21,663 nucleotides of DNA, taken from assembly GCA_964555065.1 (NCBI GenBank), contig CAZKRB010000051.1, positions 1-21,663 of the forward strand. The letters run 5' to 3'. This stretch comes from Syntrophus sp964555065. GTDB lineage: Bacteria > Desulfobacterota > Syntrophia > Syntrophales > Syntrophaceae. Numbering within the stretch: the stretch's first letter is position 1; each line of letters starts with the position of its first letter. Below, in pieces: positions 1 to 7,201 of the stretch. The notes below the pieces were generated by a model. The model was not told where the DNA came from. It did no database searches and saw only the letters and a list, made by a program, of their open reading frames with translations. The position numbers and the translations under genes are program-made.

Positions 1-1
1 G

Positions 2-403
2 ATCGACAAGACGATCAAGGCGAAGCACCGGCCGGTCATCATCATCACCTCCAATGCCAAGAAAGACCTTTCGGACCCGTTCCTCGGGCGCTGCAATTTC
101 CATCACATCGCCTTCCCCGATCAGGATGTCATGCGGCAGATCGTGAATGTCCATTTCCCGACCATCCATGATGACATGGCGGAAGCCTGCATCACCACCT
201 TTTACCGGCTGCGGGAGTTCCGCGGCATCGAGAAGAAGCCGGCGACGCGGGAACTGATCAACTGGATCCGCGCCCTTCAGGCCGATCCGGACTTCAAAAT
301 CAAGCAGCTGCACAAGGGAGAGTCGCCCTATCTCGGCATCCTGTTCAAAAAGAGCGGGGACTTGAACCTGGCCACCCAGCAGATGTCACGCCTGAGGATT
401 TAA
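2..403 (+). CDS. MoxR-type AAA+ ATPase, C-terminal part (5' end outside window)
   Basis: The reading frame is open from base 2, so only the last 133 residues are present. They show the end of an AAA+ module: a sensor-1 strand with TSNAKKDLSDPFLGRC, whose LGRC arginine fits the arginine finger, then a helical lid with KPATRELINW that fits sensor 2. MoxR-family ATPases act as chaperones with a vWA-domain partner to mature or insert cofactors into metalloenzymes. The vWA gene begins only 13 bases downstream, supporting a functional pair. The Walker A and B motifs lie outside the window. Family assignment rests on the lid and sensor motifs and on the neighbour; the client enzyme cannot be told from here. 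Confidence 0.85.
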   Translation: MDKTIKAKHRPVIIITSNAKKDLSDPFLGRCNFHHIAFPDQDVMRQIVNVHFPTIHDDMAEACITTFYRLREFRGIEKKPATRELINWIRALQADPDFKIKQLHKGESPYLGILFKKSGDLNLATQQMSRLRI

Positions 404-416
404 GGGGGGAAATTCC

Positions 417-1613
417 TTGTTTACCCAGTTTTTCTATACCCTCCGGGAAAAGGGGGTTCCCGTATCCCCCAAGTCATTCCTGCGGCTGCAGAAGGCCCTG
501 GGGCTTGGGCTGGTCACCTCCCTGGAGGATTTTTATACGGTGGCCCGTTCCATTCTGGTCAAGAGCGAGCGCTACTTCGATCTCTACGATCAGATCTTTG
601 CCTTTCATTTCAAGGGGATCGCCCTTTCGGAGCCGGATATTGAAGAAATTTCCGACGCCGTGCGGGCCATGCTGGAAGAATGGCTGAGTAAAGATCCCGG
701 CGAGGTGGCCCGGGAGCTGGGGCTCGACGAAGAGGAAATGAAGAAGATGACCCCGGAAGAGCTGGTCCAGTATTTTCTCGACCGCCTCAAGGACCAGACG
801 GAGGAGCATCACGGGGGGCATAAGTGGATCGGCACCGGCGGAACGTCGCCGGTCGGCCATTCGGGATATCATCCCGGCGGCATGCGGGTGGGCGGCCGCT
901 CGCGGAACAAATCGGCGATCAAGGTGGCCATGGACAGGCGCTATAAGGACTACTCCCTGGACGGTCCCCTGACCCAGCACCAGATCGGCGAAGCCCTGAA
1001 GCGGCTGCGGCAGATGGTTCCCGAGGGGCCGAAGGACATCGTCAATGTGGATAAGACGATCTATGAAACGATGCGCAATGCCGGCGAAATCGACATCGTC
1101 TACGACCGCCGCCTGACGGACCGCCTCAAGGTGATCCTCATGATCGACAACGGCGGCTGGTCGATGGACCCTTACATCGGCGTGGTGCAGACGCTCTTCA
1201 ATTACGCCCGCTCCCAGTTCAAGGATCTGAAGATTTATTTCTTCCACAACAGCATTTACGACCATGTCTGGCAGGACCCGCGGCGGCAGCAAAACGCCGA
1301 AGCGGTGGATGATTTTATCCGCAAGGATCCGGAAACGCGCCTGATCATGGTGGGCGATGCCAGTATGGCGCCGTCGGAGCTCATGCACCAGAACGGCGGC
1401 ATCTACTATTTTCAGAAGTCGTCCATCGCGAGCATCGAGCGGCTGAAAATGCTGTCCAAAACCTTCCGCCACAGCGTCTGGCTCAATCCCCAGCCGGATT
1501 GGGAGTGGCGGCACAGCTGGACCATCGGGGTGATTCAGGATGTCTTCCCCATGTTCGAACTGACCCTCGACGGGCTGGAGAAGGCGGTCCGGCACCTCGT
1601 CTCCCGCAATTAA
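417..1613 (+). CDS. vWA domain protein, CoxE-like, partner of the MoxR ATPase
   Basis: This 398-residue protein starts at TTG 417, chosen because a strong purine ribosome site (GGGGGGA, 404-410) sits 6 bases upstream. Residues 1-130 are helical and acidic. Residues 130-162 form a Gly/His-rich linker (HHGGH, GHSGYHPGG). Residues 237-390 look like a von Willebrand A fold. The metal-site loop reads ILMIDNGGWSMDPY (D244), where a canonical MIDAS would be DxSxS: the first Asp is kept but both serines are replaced by Gly246 and Trp248. A later VGDASMAP (D314) fits the third MIDAS loop. CoxE-type proteins work with MoxR ATPases in metalloenzyme maturation. The enzyme served is unknown. No obvious terminator with a T tract follows. 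Confidence 0.85.
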   Translation: MFTQFFYTLREKGVPVSPKSFLRLQKALGLGLVTSLEDFYTVARSILVKSERYFDLYDQIFAFHFKGIALSEPDIEEISDAVRAMLEEWLSKDPGEVARELGLDEEEMKKMTPEELVQYFLDRLKDQTEEHHGGHKWIGTGGTSPVGHSGYHPGGMRVGGRSRNKSAIKVAMDRRYKDYSLDGPLTQHQIGEALKRLRQMVPEGPKDIVNVDKTIYETMRNAGEIDIVYDRRLTDRLKVILMIDNGGWSMDPYIGVVQTLFNYARSQFKDLKIYFFHNSIYDHVWQDPRRQQNAEAVDDFIRKDPETRLIMVGDASMAPSELMHQNGGIYYFQKSSIASIERLKMLSKTFRHSVWLNPQPDWEWRHSWTIGVIQDVFPMFELTLDGLEKAVRHLVSRN

Positions 1614-1794
1614 CTTCCCCTTTTTCCTGCCGTACCGGCGGCGGCCGATCTGCGGACCGCCGGACGGCGCGAAGGATCTCCCCCTCCCTTTGCTCCTGTG
1701 CCGGCAAATCCGCCGTTGCCGGCGGTTCGGGCAGTGCGGGGGGATTTCCCCGTTCCTTTCCCTATTTCTTCGCGCCCTTCCGAGTTCCCCGCGC

Positions 1795-2334
1795 TTATTT
1801 CACGATTTTGAAGATATCCTTGAATTTTTCGTGGGCGGCGGTTCCCAGGAGTTCAAAGAGAACGGTTTCCGTGCTGGTGATCGTCGCCCCGGCGTCCCGC
1901 ATCAGCTTCAGGCCGATTTCGGAATTCCGGGCGGCCCGCGAAGAGACGGCGTCGGCGACAACGAAGACGGAGTACTCCGCCGCCAGCAGATCGCGGGCGG
2001 TCTGATAGACGCAGATGTGCGTTTCAATTCCCGCCAGGAGGATCTGCCGGCGCCCCGTCAGCTGCAGGGCCTGGAGGAATTCGCTGTTCTGCAGGCAGCT
2101 GAAGCTCTCCTTGGCGATGGGCGATATCCCCGGGATAAGGCCGGCGATTTCCGGAATCGTCGGCCCCAGTTTGGCGGGAATCTGCTCCGTGACCATGAGG
2201 GGAAGGTCGAAAACCCGCGCCCCCTCGATCAGCTTGCGGGTGTTGGCGAAGAGCGATGCCCGGTCGGCCACGGCGTGGGCGAGATTCCCCTGGATGTCGA
2301 TCACAATCAGGATCGCATTGTCGGCGTTTAACAT
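1795..2334 (-). CDS. isochorismatase-family cysteine hydrolase
   Basis: A 179-residue single-domain protein of the usual length for the isochorismatase-like (YcaC/nicotinamidase-related) fold. The catalytic triad is visible: D13 in IVIDIQG, K75 in PIAKESFSC, and the nucleophile C108 in GIETHICVYQT, preceded by the typical Gly-Ile-Glu-Thr loop. The family hydrolyses amide or ether bonds in small molecules (isochorismate, nicotinamide, N-carbamoyl compounds); the substrate cannot be read from sequence. The start ATG at 2334 has a good ribosome site, AAGGGGG, about 7 bases upstream on the minus strand. It lies 112 bases downstream of the DUF1003 gene on the same strand and may share its transcript. 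It converges with the vWA gene. Confidence 0.9.
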   Translation of the reverse strand: MLNADNAILIVIDIQGNLAHAVADRASLFANTRKLIEGARVFDLPLMVTEQIPAKLGPTIPEIAGLIPGISPIAKESFSCLQNSEFLQALQLTGRRQILLAGIETHICVYQTARDLLAAEYSVFVVADAVSSRAARNSEIGLKLMRDAGATITSTETVLFELLGTAAHEKFKDIFKIVK

Positions 2335-2446
2335 TGTAAAGCCCCCTTTCCAGTCCTTTCGATTCGGCGAAGGTCGTCAGTGCAGGCGTCGCCCCCGCCC
2401 TTGAGCAGTTCGGCATTCAGGCCGCCGATTGGGGTGGCGGTCCTCC

Positions 2447-2929
2447 TCAGTGCAGGCTGTCCGCCCCTCGGGACTGTTCCCGGTCCTCCTGAAGCTCAGC
2501 CAGGCGGCGGTGAATTTCCTTCAGCGCCGCGTCCTGGGCGGCAAGATGATCGAGAATCGCCCGCAATTCCTCTTCCTCCTTGACGTTCAGGTCATAATTG
2601 TTGCGGGCCTCCAGCCGATCCCGCTCATTCTGGCGGTTTTCACTGATCATGACGATCGAGGCGGTATAGGCCGACTGGAGAGACAAAATGAGGTTCATGA
2701 AAATGAAGGGATAGGGGTCCCAGGGGGTGACCCAGCCGATCAGGTTCAAGACGAACCAGGCAGCCAGAAGAAGGCTCTGAGCAATCAGAAAGCGCCAGGA
2801 GCCGACCGTCCTGGCGATCCCGTCGGCTGCCTTCTGGCTCAGGCTGGGTTTCTCCTCCAGCATCTCGTTGATGTTGCAGACGGGAGGGTGCCGATGCTGA
2901 TAAGGTTCAGGAAATTGAAGGGAACTCAT
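2447..2929 (-). CDS. DUF1003 domain membrane protein
   Basis: A 160-residue protein with two hydrophobic segments at about residues 46-66 and 74-96. These are followed by the signature ISENRQNERDRLEAR (about 96-110), which is diagnostic of DUF1003. A charged, coiled-coil-like tail runs to the end (KEEEELRAILDHLAAQ, EIHRRLAELQED). The family is an inner-membrane protein of unknown function with cytoplasmic ends. The ATG at 2929 is preceded on the minus strand by GAGGTG with 7-base spacing. Residues 11-18 carry two His and one Cys (HRHPPVC); DUF1003 relatives often have a Cys-containing N-terminus, so this may be a remnant metal site (inference). It lies upstream of, and may be cotranscribed with, the isochorismatase-like gene. 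Confidence 0.88.
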   Translation of the reverse strand: MSSLQFPEPYQHRHPPVCNINEMLEEKPSLSQKAADGIARTVGSWRFLIAQSLLLAAWFVLNLIGWVTPWDPYPFIFMNLILSLQSAYTASIVMISENRQNERDRLEARNNYDLNVKEEEELRAILDHLAAQDAALKEIHRRLAELQEDREQSRGADSLH

Positions 2930-3289
2930 GAATTCACCTCGTTTACGTTGATCCGGGAGCTCTTTCTCCGTTCGGTTTCAATCCATTTTTCCTGCAGAAA
3001 GGGTTAACCGGAAGGGTTCACCTCTGCTATCCATTTCCAATCTGGGGCAAAAGTATAGGGGGCGCCGGGAAGAGAATCAAGACCGAATATCCCGGGCTGA
3101 CGCAAGCGGCGGCTGTCTTCTCCATAATTATGATTGACAGGGGAGACCCCTTTCCGTAAAAGGGATGCCAGTAGATGGAATGTCGGCATAACGGCGCAAC
3201 CGTTCTTCTTGCCCTGGACTGTGCGCTGATGCTGCCCGGTTGAAATTTCCTTTTGATGTGCAAGGCTCTTCTGATGCACTGCGATGAAA

Positions 3290-3314
3290 ATGCCTGGCCG
3301 GTTGTCCCAGGCAT
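3290..3314 (-). terminator. 8-bp hairpin, possible weak terminator on the minus strand
   Basis: ATGCCTGG (3290-3297) and CCAGGCAT (3307-3314) form a perfect 8-bp stem with a 9-base loop. Read on the minus strand the stem is followed by a short T run (TTTTC). On the plus strand there is none. No gene is visible upstream on the minus strand for it to terminate, so it could equally be a regulatory palindrome. Confidence 0.3.
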
Positions 3315-3436
3315 GCACTGGTTAGACTCCGCTATTCTGAAGTCACTTCTTCCATTGATTCTTGCTCACCATCCTGGGACATCAACAAGAAGGTTTTTCT
3401 GAAATCGAAGAAATCATTCTCAAAAGATGATTGCCA

Positions 3437-3489
3437 CCTGCCGGCGGGTTCCATCGGGATTGAGAAACCGCTTTTTCCGCCGGTGCAGG
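3437..3489 (+). promoter_or_regulatory. imperfect long inverted repeat in the leader of the secreted repeat protein
   Basis: CCTGCCGGCGG (3437-3447) pairs with CCGCCGGTGCAGG (3477-3489), giving 11 base pairs with a 2-base bulge (GT) around a 29-base loop. It lies 88 bases before the chosen start codon. It could be a leader RNA structure or an operator. It does not match the c-di-GMP riboswitch consensus that I would expect near polysaccharide genes. Identity unknown. Confidence 0.4.
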
Positions 3490-3529
3490 CGCCGTCATGC
3501 CGTGGTGAATATCATCGGGGCGGCAGGAT

Positions 3530-3548
3530 CTGTTGCTGCCGGCAACAG
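3530..3548 (+). promoter_or_regulatory. short perfect hairpin just upstream of the secreted protein start
   Basis: CTGTTGC (3530-3536) pairs with GCAACAG (3542-3548) across a 5-base loop TGCCG. It ends about 28 bases before the ATG at 3577 and about 14 bases before the GGAAGG ribosome site. That position would suit translational control if it is transcribed, but no function is shown by the sequence. Confidence 0.35.
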
Positions 3549-3576
3549 GTTGAGAAATCCTGGAAGGTTCAGAGTC

Positions 3577-4866
3577 ATGAAAGAAACCAACAAGACCTGC
3601 AAACGATCTGTTCAGCAGGGTGTATCTGTAACCATCCTTTTCTGCTTCCTTTGCGCCGTTCTTTTCCTGGCGCCCGCTCACGCGGCGGCAGTGACCCTGG
3701 CCTGGGACCCGAATCCCGAACGGGACGTTGCGGGGTATAAAATCTATTCCGGAACTGCCTCCCGCAGCTACAGCAAGGTTTATGACGCAGGCAAATTCAC
3801 AAGTCTCACGATAGCGAACTCCGATCTCCGAGCCGGAACAACCTATTATTTCGCGGCCAAAGCATACAATACTTCCGGACTGACAAGCGGCTTTTCCAAT
3901 GAAGTCAGCTACAAAGTTCCGGCATCCACCTCCACCGGGACCACCCTTCCTTCGACCGGGACTACCACCCCATCGACCGGAACCACCTCCCCATCGACCG
4001 GAACCACCTCCACGGCCTCCGCTTCCCTCCTGTATGCGGATCGCGGGTCGTCCGGCATCTGGGGATGGAACGGCAGTACATGGATCCGGATTTCAACGAT
4101 GAATCCCGAGGGCCTGGTGGCCTCCGGTTCCCTTCTCTATGCGGATTGCGGGACCTTGGGCACGTGGAGCTGGAACGGCAGTGCCTGGACGAAGATTTCA
4201 TCGCTGAATCCCCAGAACCTGGTTGTCGTCTCAAGTTCCGTCCTGTATGCCGATTATGGGGCCTCGGGAACTTGGAAATGGAACGGCAGCACCTGGACGA
4301 GGATTTCAACGCTGAATCCCGAGAGCCTGATTGCCTCCGGTTCCCTCCTCTATGCGGATCGCGGGACCTCGGGAATCTGGCGCTGGAACGGCAGTACCTG
4401 GACGAGAATTTCAACGATGAATCCCGAGAGCCTGGCGGCCTCCGGTTCCCTTCTCTATACGGATTGCGGGACCTTGGGCACGTGGCGCTGGAACGGTAGT
4501 TCCTGGACCCGGATATCCACGTGGGATCCCCAGAGTCTGGTGGCCTCCGGCACCCTTCTCTATGCGGATTACGGGACCTCGGGTACATGGAGATGGAACG
4601 GCAGTACCTGGACGAGAATTTCAACGATGAATCCCGAGAGCCTGGTGGTCTCCGGCACCCTCCTGTACGCGGATTATGGGAGCTCGGGCACGTGGCGCTG
4701 GAACGGCAGTTCCTGGACAAAGATTTCGTCGCTGAATCCCGAGAGCCTGGTGGTCTCCGGTTCCCTCCTGTACGCGGATTACGGGACCTCGGGCACGCGG
4801 CGCTGGAACGGCAGTACCTGGAAGACGATTTCAACGCTGAATCCCGAGAGCCTGGCGGCGCCCTGA
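3577..4866 (+). CDS. secreted FnIII protein with eight 35-residue W/NGS repeats
   Basis: The 429-residue protein is read from ATG 3577. The frame is open upstream to 3427, but 3577 has a GGAAGG ribosome site and is followed directly by a signal peptide (residues 1-36; basic start, hydrophobic core ILFCFLCAVLFLAP, cleavage likely after AHA). Residues 37-115 look like one fibronectin type III domain (VTLAWDPNPERDVAGYKIY, TTYYFAAKAYN). Residues 119-146 are a Ser/Thr/Pro linker of four STGTTxP units. Residues 149-429 are eight repeats with core LLYADxGxxGxWxWNGSxW and NPESL. The repeats may build a beta-propeller-like, glycan-binding or surface-adhesive body; this is inference. No PEP-CTERM, LPXTG or autotransporter tail is present. 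It precedes a polysaccharide locus on the same strand. Confidence 0.85.
   Translation: MKETNKTCKRSVQQGVSVTILFCFLCAVLFLAPAHAAAVTLAWDPNPERDVAGYKIYSGTASRSYSKVYDAGKFTSLTIANSDLRAGTTYYFAAKAYNTSGLTSGFSNEVSYKVPASTSTGTTLPSTGTTTPSTGTTSPSTGTTSTASASLLYADRGSSGIWGWNGSTWIRISTMNPEGLVASGSLLYADCGTLGTWSWNGSAWTKISSLNPQNLVVVSSSVLYADYGASGTWKWNGSTWTRISTLNPESLIASGSLLYADRGTSGIWRWNGSTWTRISTMNPESLAASGSLLYTDCGTLGTWRWNGSSWTRISTWDPQSLVASGTLLYADYGTSGTWRWNGSTWTRISTMNPESLVVSGTLLYADYGSSGTWRWNGSSWTKISSLNPESLVVSGSLLYADYGTSGTRRWNGSTWKTISTLNPESLAAP
3931..4014 (+). repeat. 21-bp tandem repeat x4 encoding the STGTTxP linker
   Basis: Four in-frame 21-bp units encode STGTTLP, STGTTTP, STGTTSP and STGTTST. The later units are nearly identical at DNA level (CATCGACCGGAACCACCTCC occurs twice). 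It forms a flexible Ser/Thr-rich spacer between the FnIII domain and the repeat body and could change length by slippage without a frameshift. Confidence 0.9.
4021..4863 (+). repeat. 105-bp coding repeat x8 with a three-unit higher-order period
   Basis: Units start at 4021, 4126, 4234, 4339, 4444, 4549, 4654 and 4759. Seven are 105 bp (35 residues) and the second is 108 bp. The residue after LLYxD runs R, C, Y, R, C, Y, Y, Y. Units 2 and 5 share CGTLGTW and a PQ in place of PE; units 1 and 4 share the R and GIW. Units 1-3 (318 bp) and 4-6 (315 bp) therefore look like a duplicated triplet, with units 7 and 8 added from Y-type copies. High DNA similarity between units implies recent expansion or ongoing gene conversion. 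The repeat also keeps other frames open on both strands; those are artefacts. Confidence 0.9.
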
Positions 4867-4958
4867 GCTGCAGAAGTCCGGGGGCGGGGGGATCGTTTCC
4901 GCAGGGGGCCGATTTTCTGATTCCCGTTCTCTGATTTTGAAAGAAGCAGGAAATATTC

Positions 4959-4988
4959 TTAATCAAAATAAAAAATATGTGGTATGAT
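4959..4988 (+). promoter_or_regulatory. candidate extended -10 sigma-70 promoter for the polysaccharide operon
   Basis: TGGTATGAT (4980-4988) matches the extended -10 form TGn-TATAAT with one mismatch in the hexamer. A weak -35 candidate TTAATC (4959-4964) lies 18 bases upstream, as tolerated by extended -10 promoters. A second possible -10, TATAAA, is at 4993-4998. The zone is the most AT-rich part of the left half of the window and faces the long co-directional gene run. The start site is not demonstrated. Confidence 0.5.
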
Positions 4989-5060
4989 AGTCTATAAATA
5001 CAACGAAAAATAGATATTATCGGCCCTGCTGCATGGGTATCATCCCGCTCAAGGGTGGAC

Positions 5061-5145
5061 CGGACATCCCAGGAATCAATCTCATAAAGAACTCACACCT
5101 TTTCAAGACCTCCAGCGGTGTCTCTAATCCTTTGGATGATGTCCG
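5061..5145 (+). ncRNA. candidate structured 5' leader element
   Basis: CGGACATC (5061-5068) is exactly complementary to GATGTCCG (5138-5145), closing about 69 bases. Inside, ACACC (5095-5099) can pair with GGTGT (5117-5121). The outer helix is followed by TTAAGGGGGAAAAG. Placed downstream of the promoter candidate and about 210 bases before the first gene of the operon, it could be a regulatory leader. It matches no riboswitch or leader family I recognise. Confidence 0.3.
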
Positions 5146-5277
5146 ATTAAGGGGGAAAAGAGTTCATAATACCTGATTTCCCGATATTCTCTTTTCTAAA
5201 GTTTGTGCTAATAGACAGTCGGCAAGCGGCAACTCTTCATTCCAAAAAGAAGCGGATGGAATTGAAGGGGCGGAGCT

Positions 5278-5298
5278 TTGGGAAGCGGACGCTCCCAA
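5278..5298 (+). promoter_or_regulatory. hairpin about 55 bases upstream of the TPR lipoprotein gene
   Basis: TTGGGAAGC (5278-5286) folds onto GCTCCCAA (5291-5298) with one bulged A and a GGAC tetraloop, giving 8 base pairs. No T tract follows, so it is not a standard terminator. Possible roles are leader stability or translation control. Confidence 0.3.
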
Positions 5299-5353
5299 GG
5301 GCAATCGGGGTGTCAAAACGGGGTTGTGCAAAATTTTCCAGAGGTTTCGGATC

Positions 5354-7135
5354 ATGAAAAGACGGTCTGTTGCATGCTTACTGCTGGTGATTCTCGGCGT
5401 TTGCCTGCTGTCCTGCGGCAGCAAGGAAGAACGGAAGGCCAAGTTTTTCAAGGCGGGAGAAACCCTCTACCAGAAAGGGGATTATGCCCGGGCGGTCGTT
5501 AATTTTCAGAACGCCGCCAAGATCGATCCCAATTTTGCCCAGGCCCACCAGATGATCGGCCTCTCCCTGCTGCGGCAGAATCGCTGGCAACCGGCCTATG
5601 CCTCGCTGAACCGCGCGGTGGAATTGAATCCCGCCCTCTGGGATGCGCAGGCCGCCCTGGCAAAGCTGCTCCTGTTATCGGGGCGCAAGGCCCAGGCCCG
5701 GGAAAAGATCGATCTCATCCTGGCGAAAGTCCCTGACCATGAAGAAGCCCTGCAGCTCAAGGCCGTTTCTCTGCTGGCGGAACAGAAGACCACCGAAGCC
5801 GAAGCAATTCTCCGCGCCCTGATCGCCCGCAGCCCGCAAAAGGAAGAACCCTACCTGATGCTGGCCGCGCTCAAGGCCAAACAGAATCTGCCCGATGCAT
5901 CCAAAGCAATCCTGAAAGATCTGCTCGCCCGGAATCCCCGGAGCGGCAAGGGAAGGCTGATGCTGATTCAGTTGCTGGAGCAGCAGCGGCAATGGCCGGA
6001 AGCCGAGGCCGAATACCAGGCCCTGATCGCCCAGGATCCGTCGAAGGACGGTCCGAAACTTCTGCTGGCCGGTTTTTATCAGCGCACGGGCCGCACCGAG
6101 ACGGCGGAATCCATCCTCCTGGACCTGGTTAAACGTCATCCCGACCAGGTGAACGCGCGCCTTCAGCTCGCCCGGTTTTACGCGGGCGCCAAGAAGCCGG
6201 AGGCCATGGTCGCCGTTCTCCAGAAAGCGATCGCTGATTTCCCCAAGGAACTGGCCCCCTATGAACTCCTGGCCCGGTATCATGTCGCCGTAAAAAATCC
6301 GAAGCAGGCCATCGCGCTTCTGGAGCAGTATCTGAGCAAGTCCGAAAGCGGTCCGGAAAGCCTCCGGGGCAAAGTTCTGCTGGCCGGCATTCTGTATTCC
6401 TCGGGAGACAAAGAGAAATCCCTGAAGCTGGTGGAAGAGGTCATCAAGGAAAATCCCCGGGACCCGGCCGCCCATACCATCCGGGGAGATCTGATGGCGG
6501 ACCGGAAGGATTATGCCGAAGCCATTTCGGAATACCGCCTCATTCTCAAGGAACTGCCCCGCCACCTGCCCACCCTGTTTCGGCTGGCCAGGGCGCATCA
6601 ACTGAACGGCGAAGTCAAGCTGGCTGAAGATACCTACCGGACCATTCTCAGCATCCAGCCGAACGCTCCGGAAGCCCTTCTGGGGCTGGCCGCGATTCTG
6701 GAAACGAAGGGGGAAACGGCGAAGGCGCGCGCCCTCTATGAAGACGTCGTCAGGCGCTATCCCAACTCCCCCGTTGCCGCCAACAATCTGGCCTTTAACC
6801 TGGCTGAATACGAACCAACCCCGGCCAATCTTACCCGGGCGGAAAAGCTTCTGGCACCCTTTATGAAAACGCATGGGAATATTCCCCATCTTGCGGATAC
6901 GGCCGCCTGGATTGCTTACCGCCAGGGCCGCTACGCGGAGGCGAAAGAGATCCTGGCGAAGCTGGATGCCGCCGCCCTGCAGAACCCCGCGATCAGCTAC
7001 CACCTGGGCATGATTCATCTCCGTCTTGGAGATTCGGCCCGGGCCCGTTATTACCTGGAGGTTGCCGCGCGGGCCAAGGAACCTTACCCCGGCGCCGCGG
7101 AAGCAAAAAATGAATGGAAGAAGCTGAATCCCTGA
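5354..7135 (+). CDS. TPR-repeat lipoprotein of the polysaccharide locus (PrsT-like)
   Basis: The 593-residue protein is read from ATG 5354, preceded by GAGGT at 8-base spacing. An in-frame TTG at 5324 would add ten residues before the signal and is less likely. Residues 1-21 are a lipoprotein signal ending in LLSC (C21). No Asp follows the Cys, which favours outer-membrane sorting. The rest is an almost continuous series of tetratricopeptide repeats (GETLYQKGDYARAVVNFQNA; EALLGLAAILETKGETAKAR). TPR lipoproteins of this type are common at XrtA/EpsH-associated exopolysaccharide loci and are thought to organise assembly or export proteins. It is the first gene of the long co-directional run and lies 66 bases before the chain-length gene. 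It is shorter than the roughly 900-residue PrsT family, so orthology is uncertain. Confidence 0.85.
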   Translation: MKRRSVACLLLVILGVCLLSCGSKEERKAKFFKAGETLYQKGDYARAVVNFQNAAKIDPNFAQAHQMIGLSLLRQNRWQPAYASLNRAVELNPALWDAQAALAKLLLLSGRKAQAREKIDLILAKVPDHEEALQLKAVSLLAEQKTTEAEAILRALIARSPQKEEPYLMLAALKAKQNLPDASKAILKDLLARNPRSGKGRLMLIQLLEQQRQWPEAEAEYQALIAQDPSKDGPKLLLAGFYQRTGRTETAESILLDLVKRHPDQVNARLQLARFYAGAKKPEAMVAVLQKAIADFPKELAPYELLARYHVAVKNPKQAIALLEQYLSKSESGPESLRGKVLLAGILYSSGDKEKSLKLVEEVIKENPRDPAAHTIRGDLMADRKDYAEAISEYRLILKELPRHLPTLFRLARAHQLNGEVKLAEDTYRTILSIQPNAPEALLGLAAILETKGETAKARALYEDVVRRYPNSPVAANNLAFNLAEYEPTPANLTRAEKLLAPFMKTHGNIPHLADTAAWIAYRQGRYAEAKEILAKLDAAALQNPAISYHLGMIHLRLGDSARARYYLEVAARAKEPYPGAAEAKNEWKKLNP

Positions 7136-7201
7136 GGGCAGGGGAGTAAGGAAAATCTCCGGGGACCAAAAACCCGGATCGTGAAGGCAAGGTAGAGCGC
7201 C

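Larger units (their letters stand above)
2930..3576. other. divergent intergenic region, about 650 bp, with several hairpins and no convincing gene
   Basis: This stretch separates the leftward DUF1003 gene from the rightward secreted repeat protein, so it should hold promoters for both. I found no clean sigma-70 or sigma-54 promoter by eye. Three inverted repeats are present and listed separately (3290-3314, 3437-3489, 3530-3548). An 8-bp direct repeat ATGCACTG (3274-3281 and 3313-3320) flanks the first. A 104-codon minus-strand frame (3004-3318) has no recognisable domain or ribosome site, and I do not regard it as a gene. Confidence 0.6.
4867..5353. other. intergenic region with AT-rich promoter zone and long leader
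   Basis: This 487-bp region holds no supported gene. Bases 4940-5020 are strikingly AT-rich against GC-rich surroundings and contain a good extended -10 promoter candidate. From there to the next start is about 365 bases, containing a long-range 8-bp pairing (5061-5068 with 5138-5145) and a hairpin (5278-5298). The region probably carries the main promoter and untranslated leader of the polysaccharide operon. No classic terminator was found after the secreted protein gene. Confidence 0.65.

Noticed and set aside
474..1595. 373-codon minus-strand frame opposite the vWA gene
   Set aside because: Antisense shadow; no domain recognised, and the plus-strand gene is well supported.
1635..1725. GC-rich inverted repeats (1635-1641/1657-1663 and 1710-1715/1720-1725) between convergent genes as terminators
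   Set aside because: Stems are 6-7 bp, and no T tract follows on either strand.
3004..3318. 104-codon minus-strand frame in the intergenic region
   Set aside because: No domain, no ribosome site, and a second overlapping frame of equal quality.
3427..3576. N-terminal extension of the secreted repeat protein
   Set aside because: The added 50 residues are Arg-rich and would bury the signal peptide; the ATG at 3577 has a ribosome site and a proper signal sequence.
3421..3576. Possible c-di-GMP riboswitch in the leader
   Set aside because: Hairpins exist, but the conserved GEMM core sequences were not found by eye.
3962..4966. 334-codon minus-strand repetitive frame
   Set aside because: It is the antisense reading of the 105-bp repeats; stop-free repeats keep several frames open. 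Ser/Arg-rich product with no signal or ribosome site.
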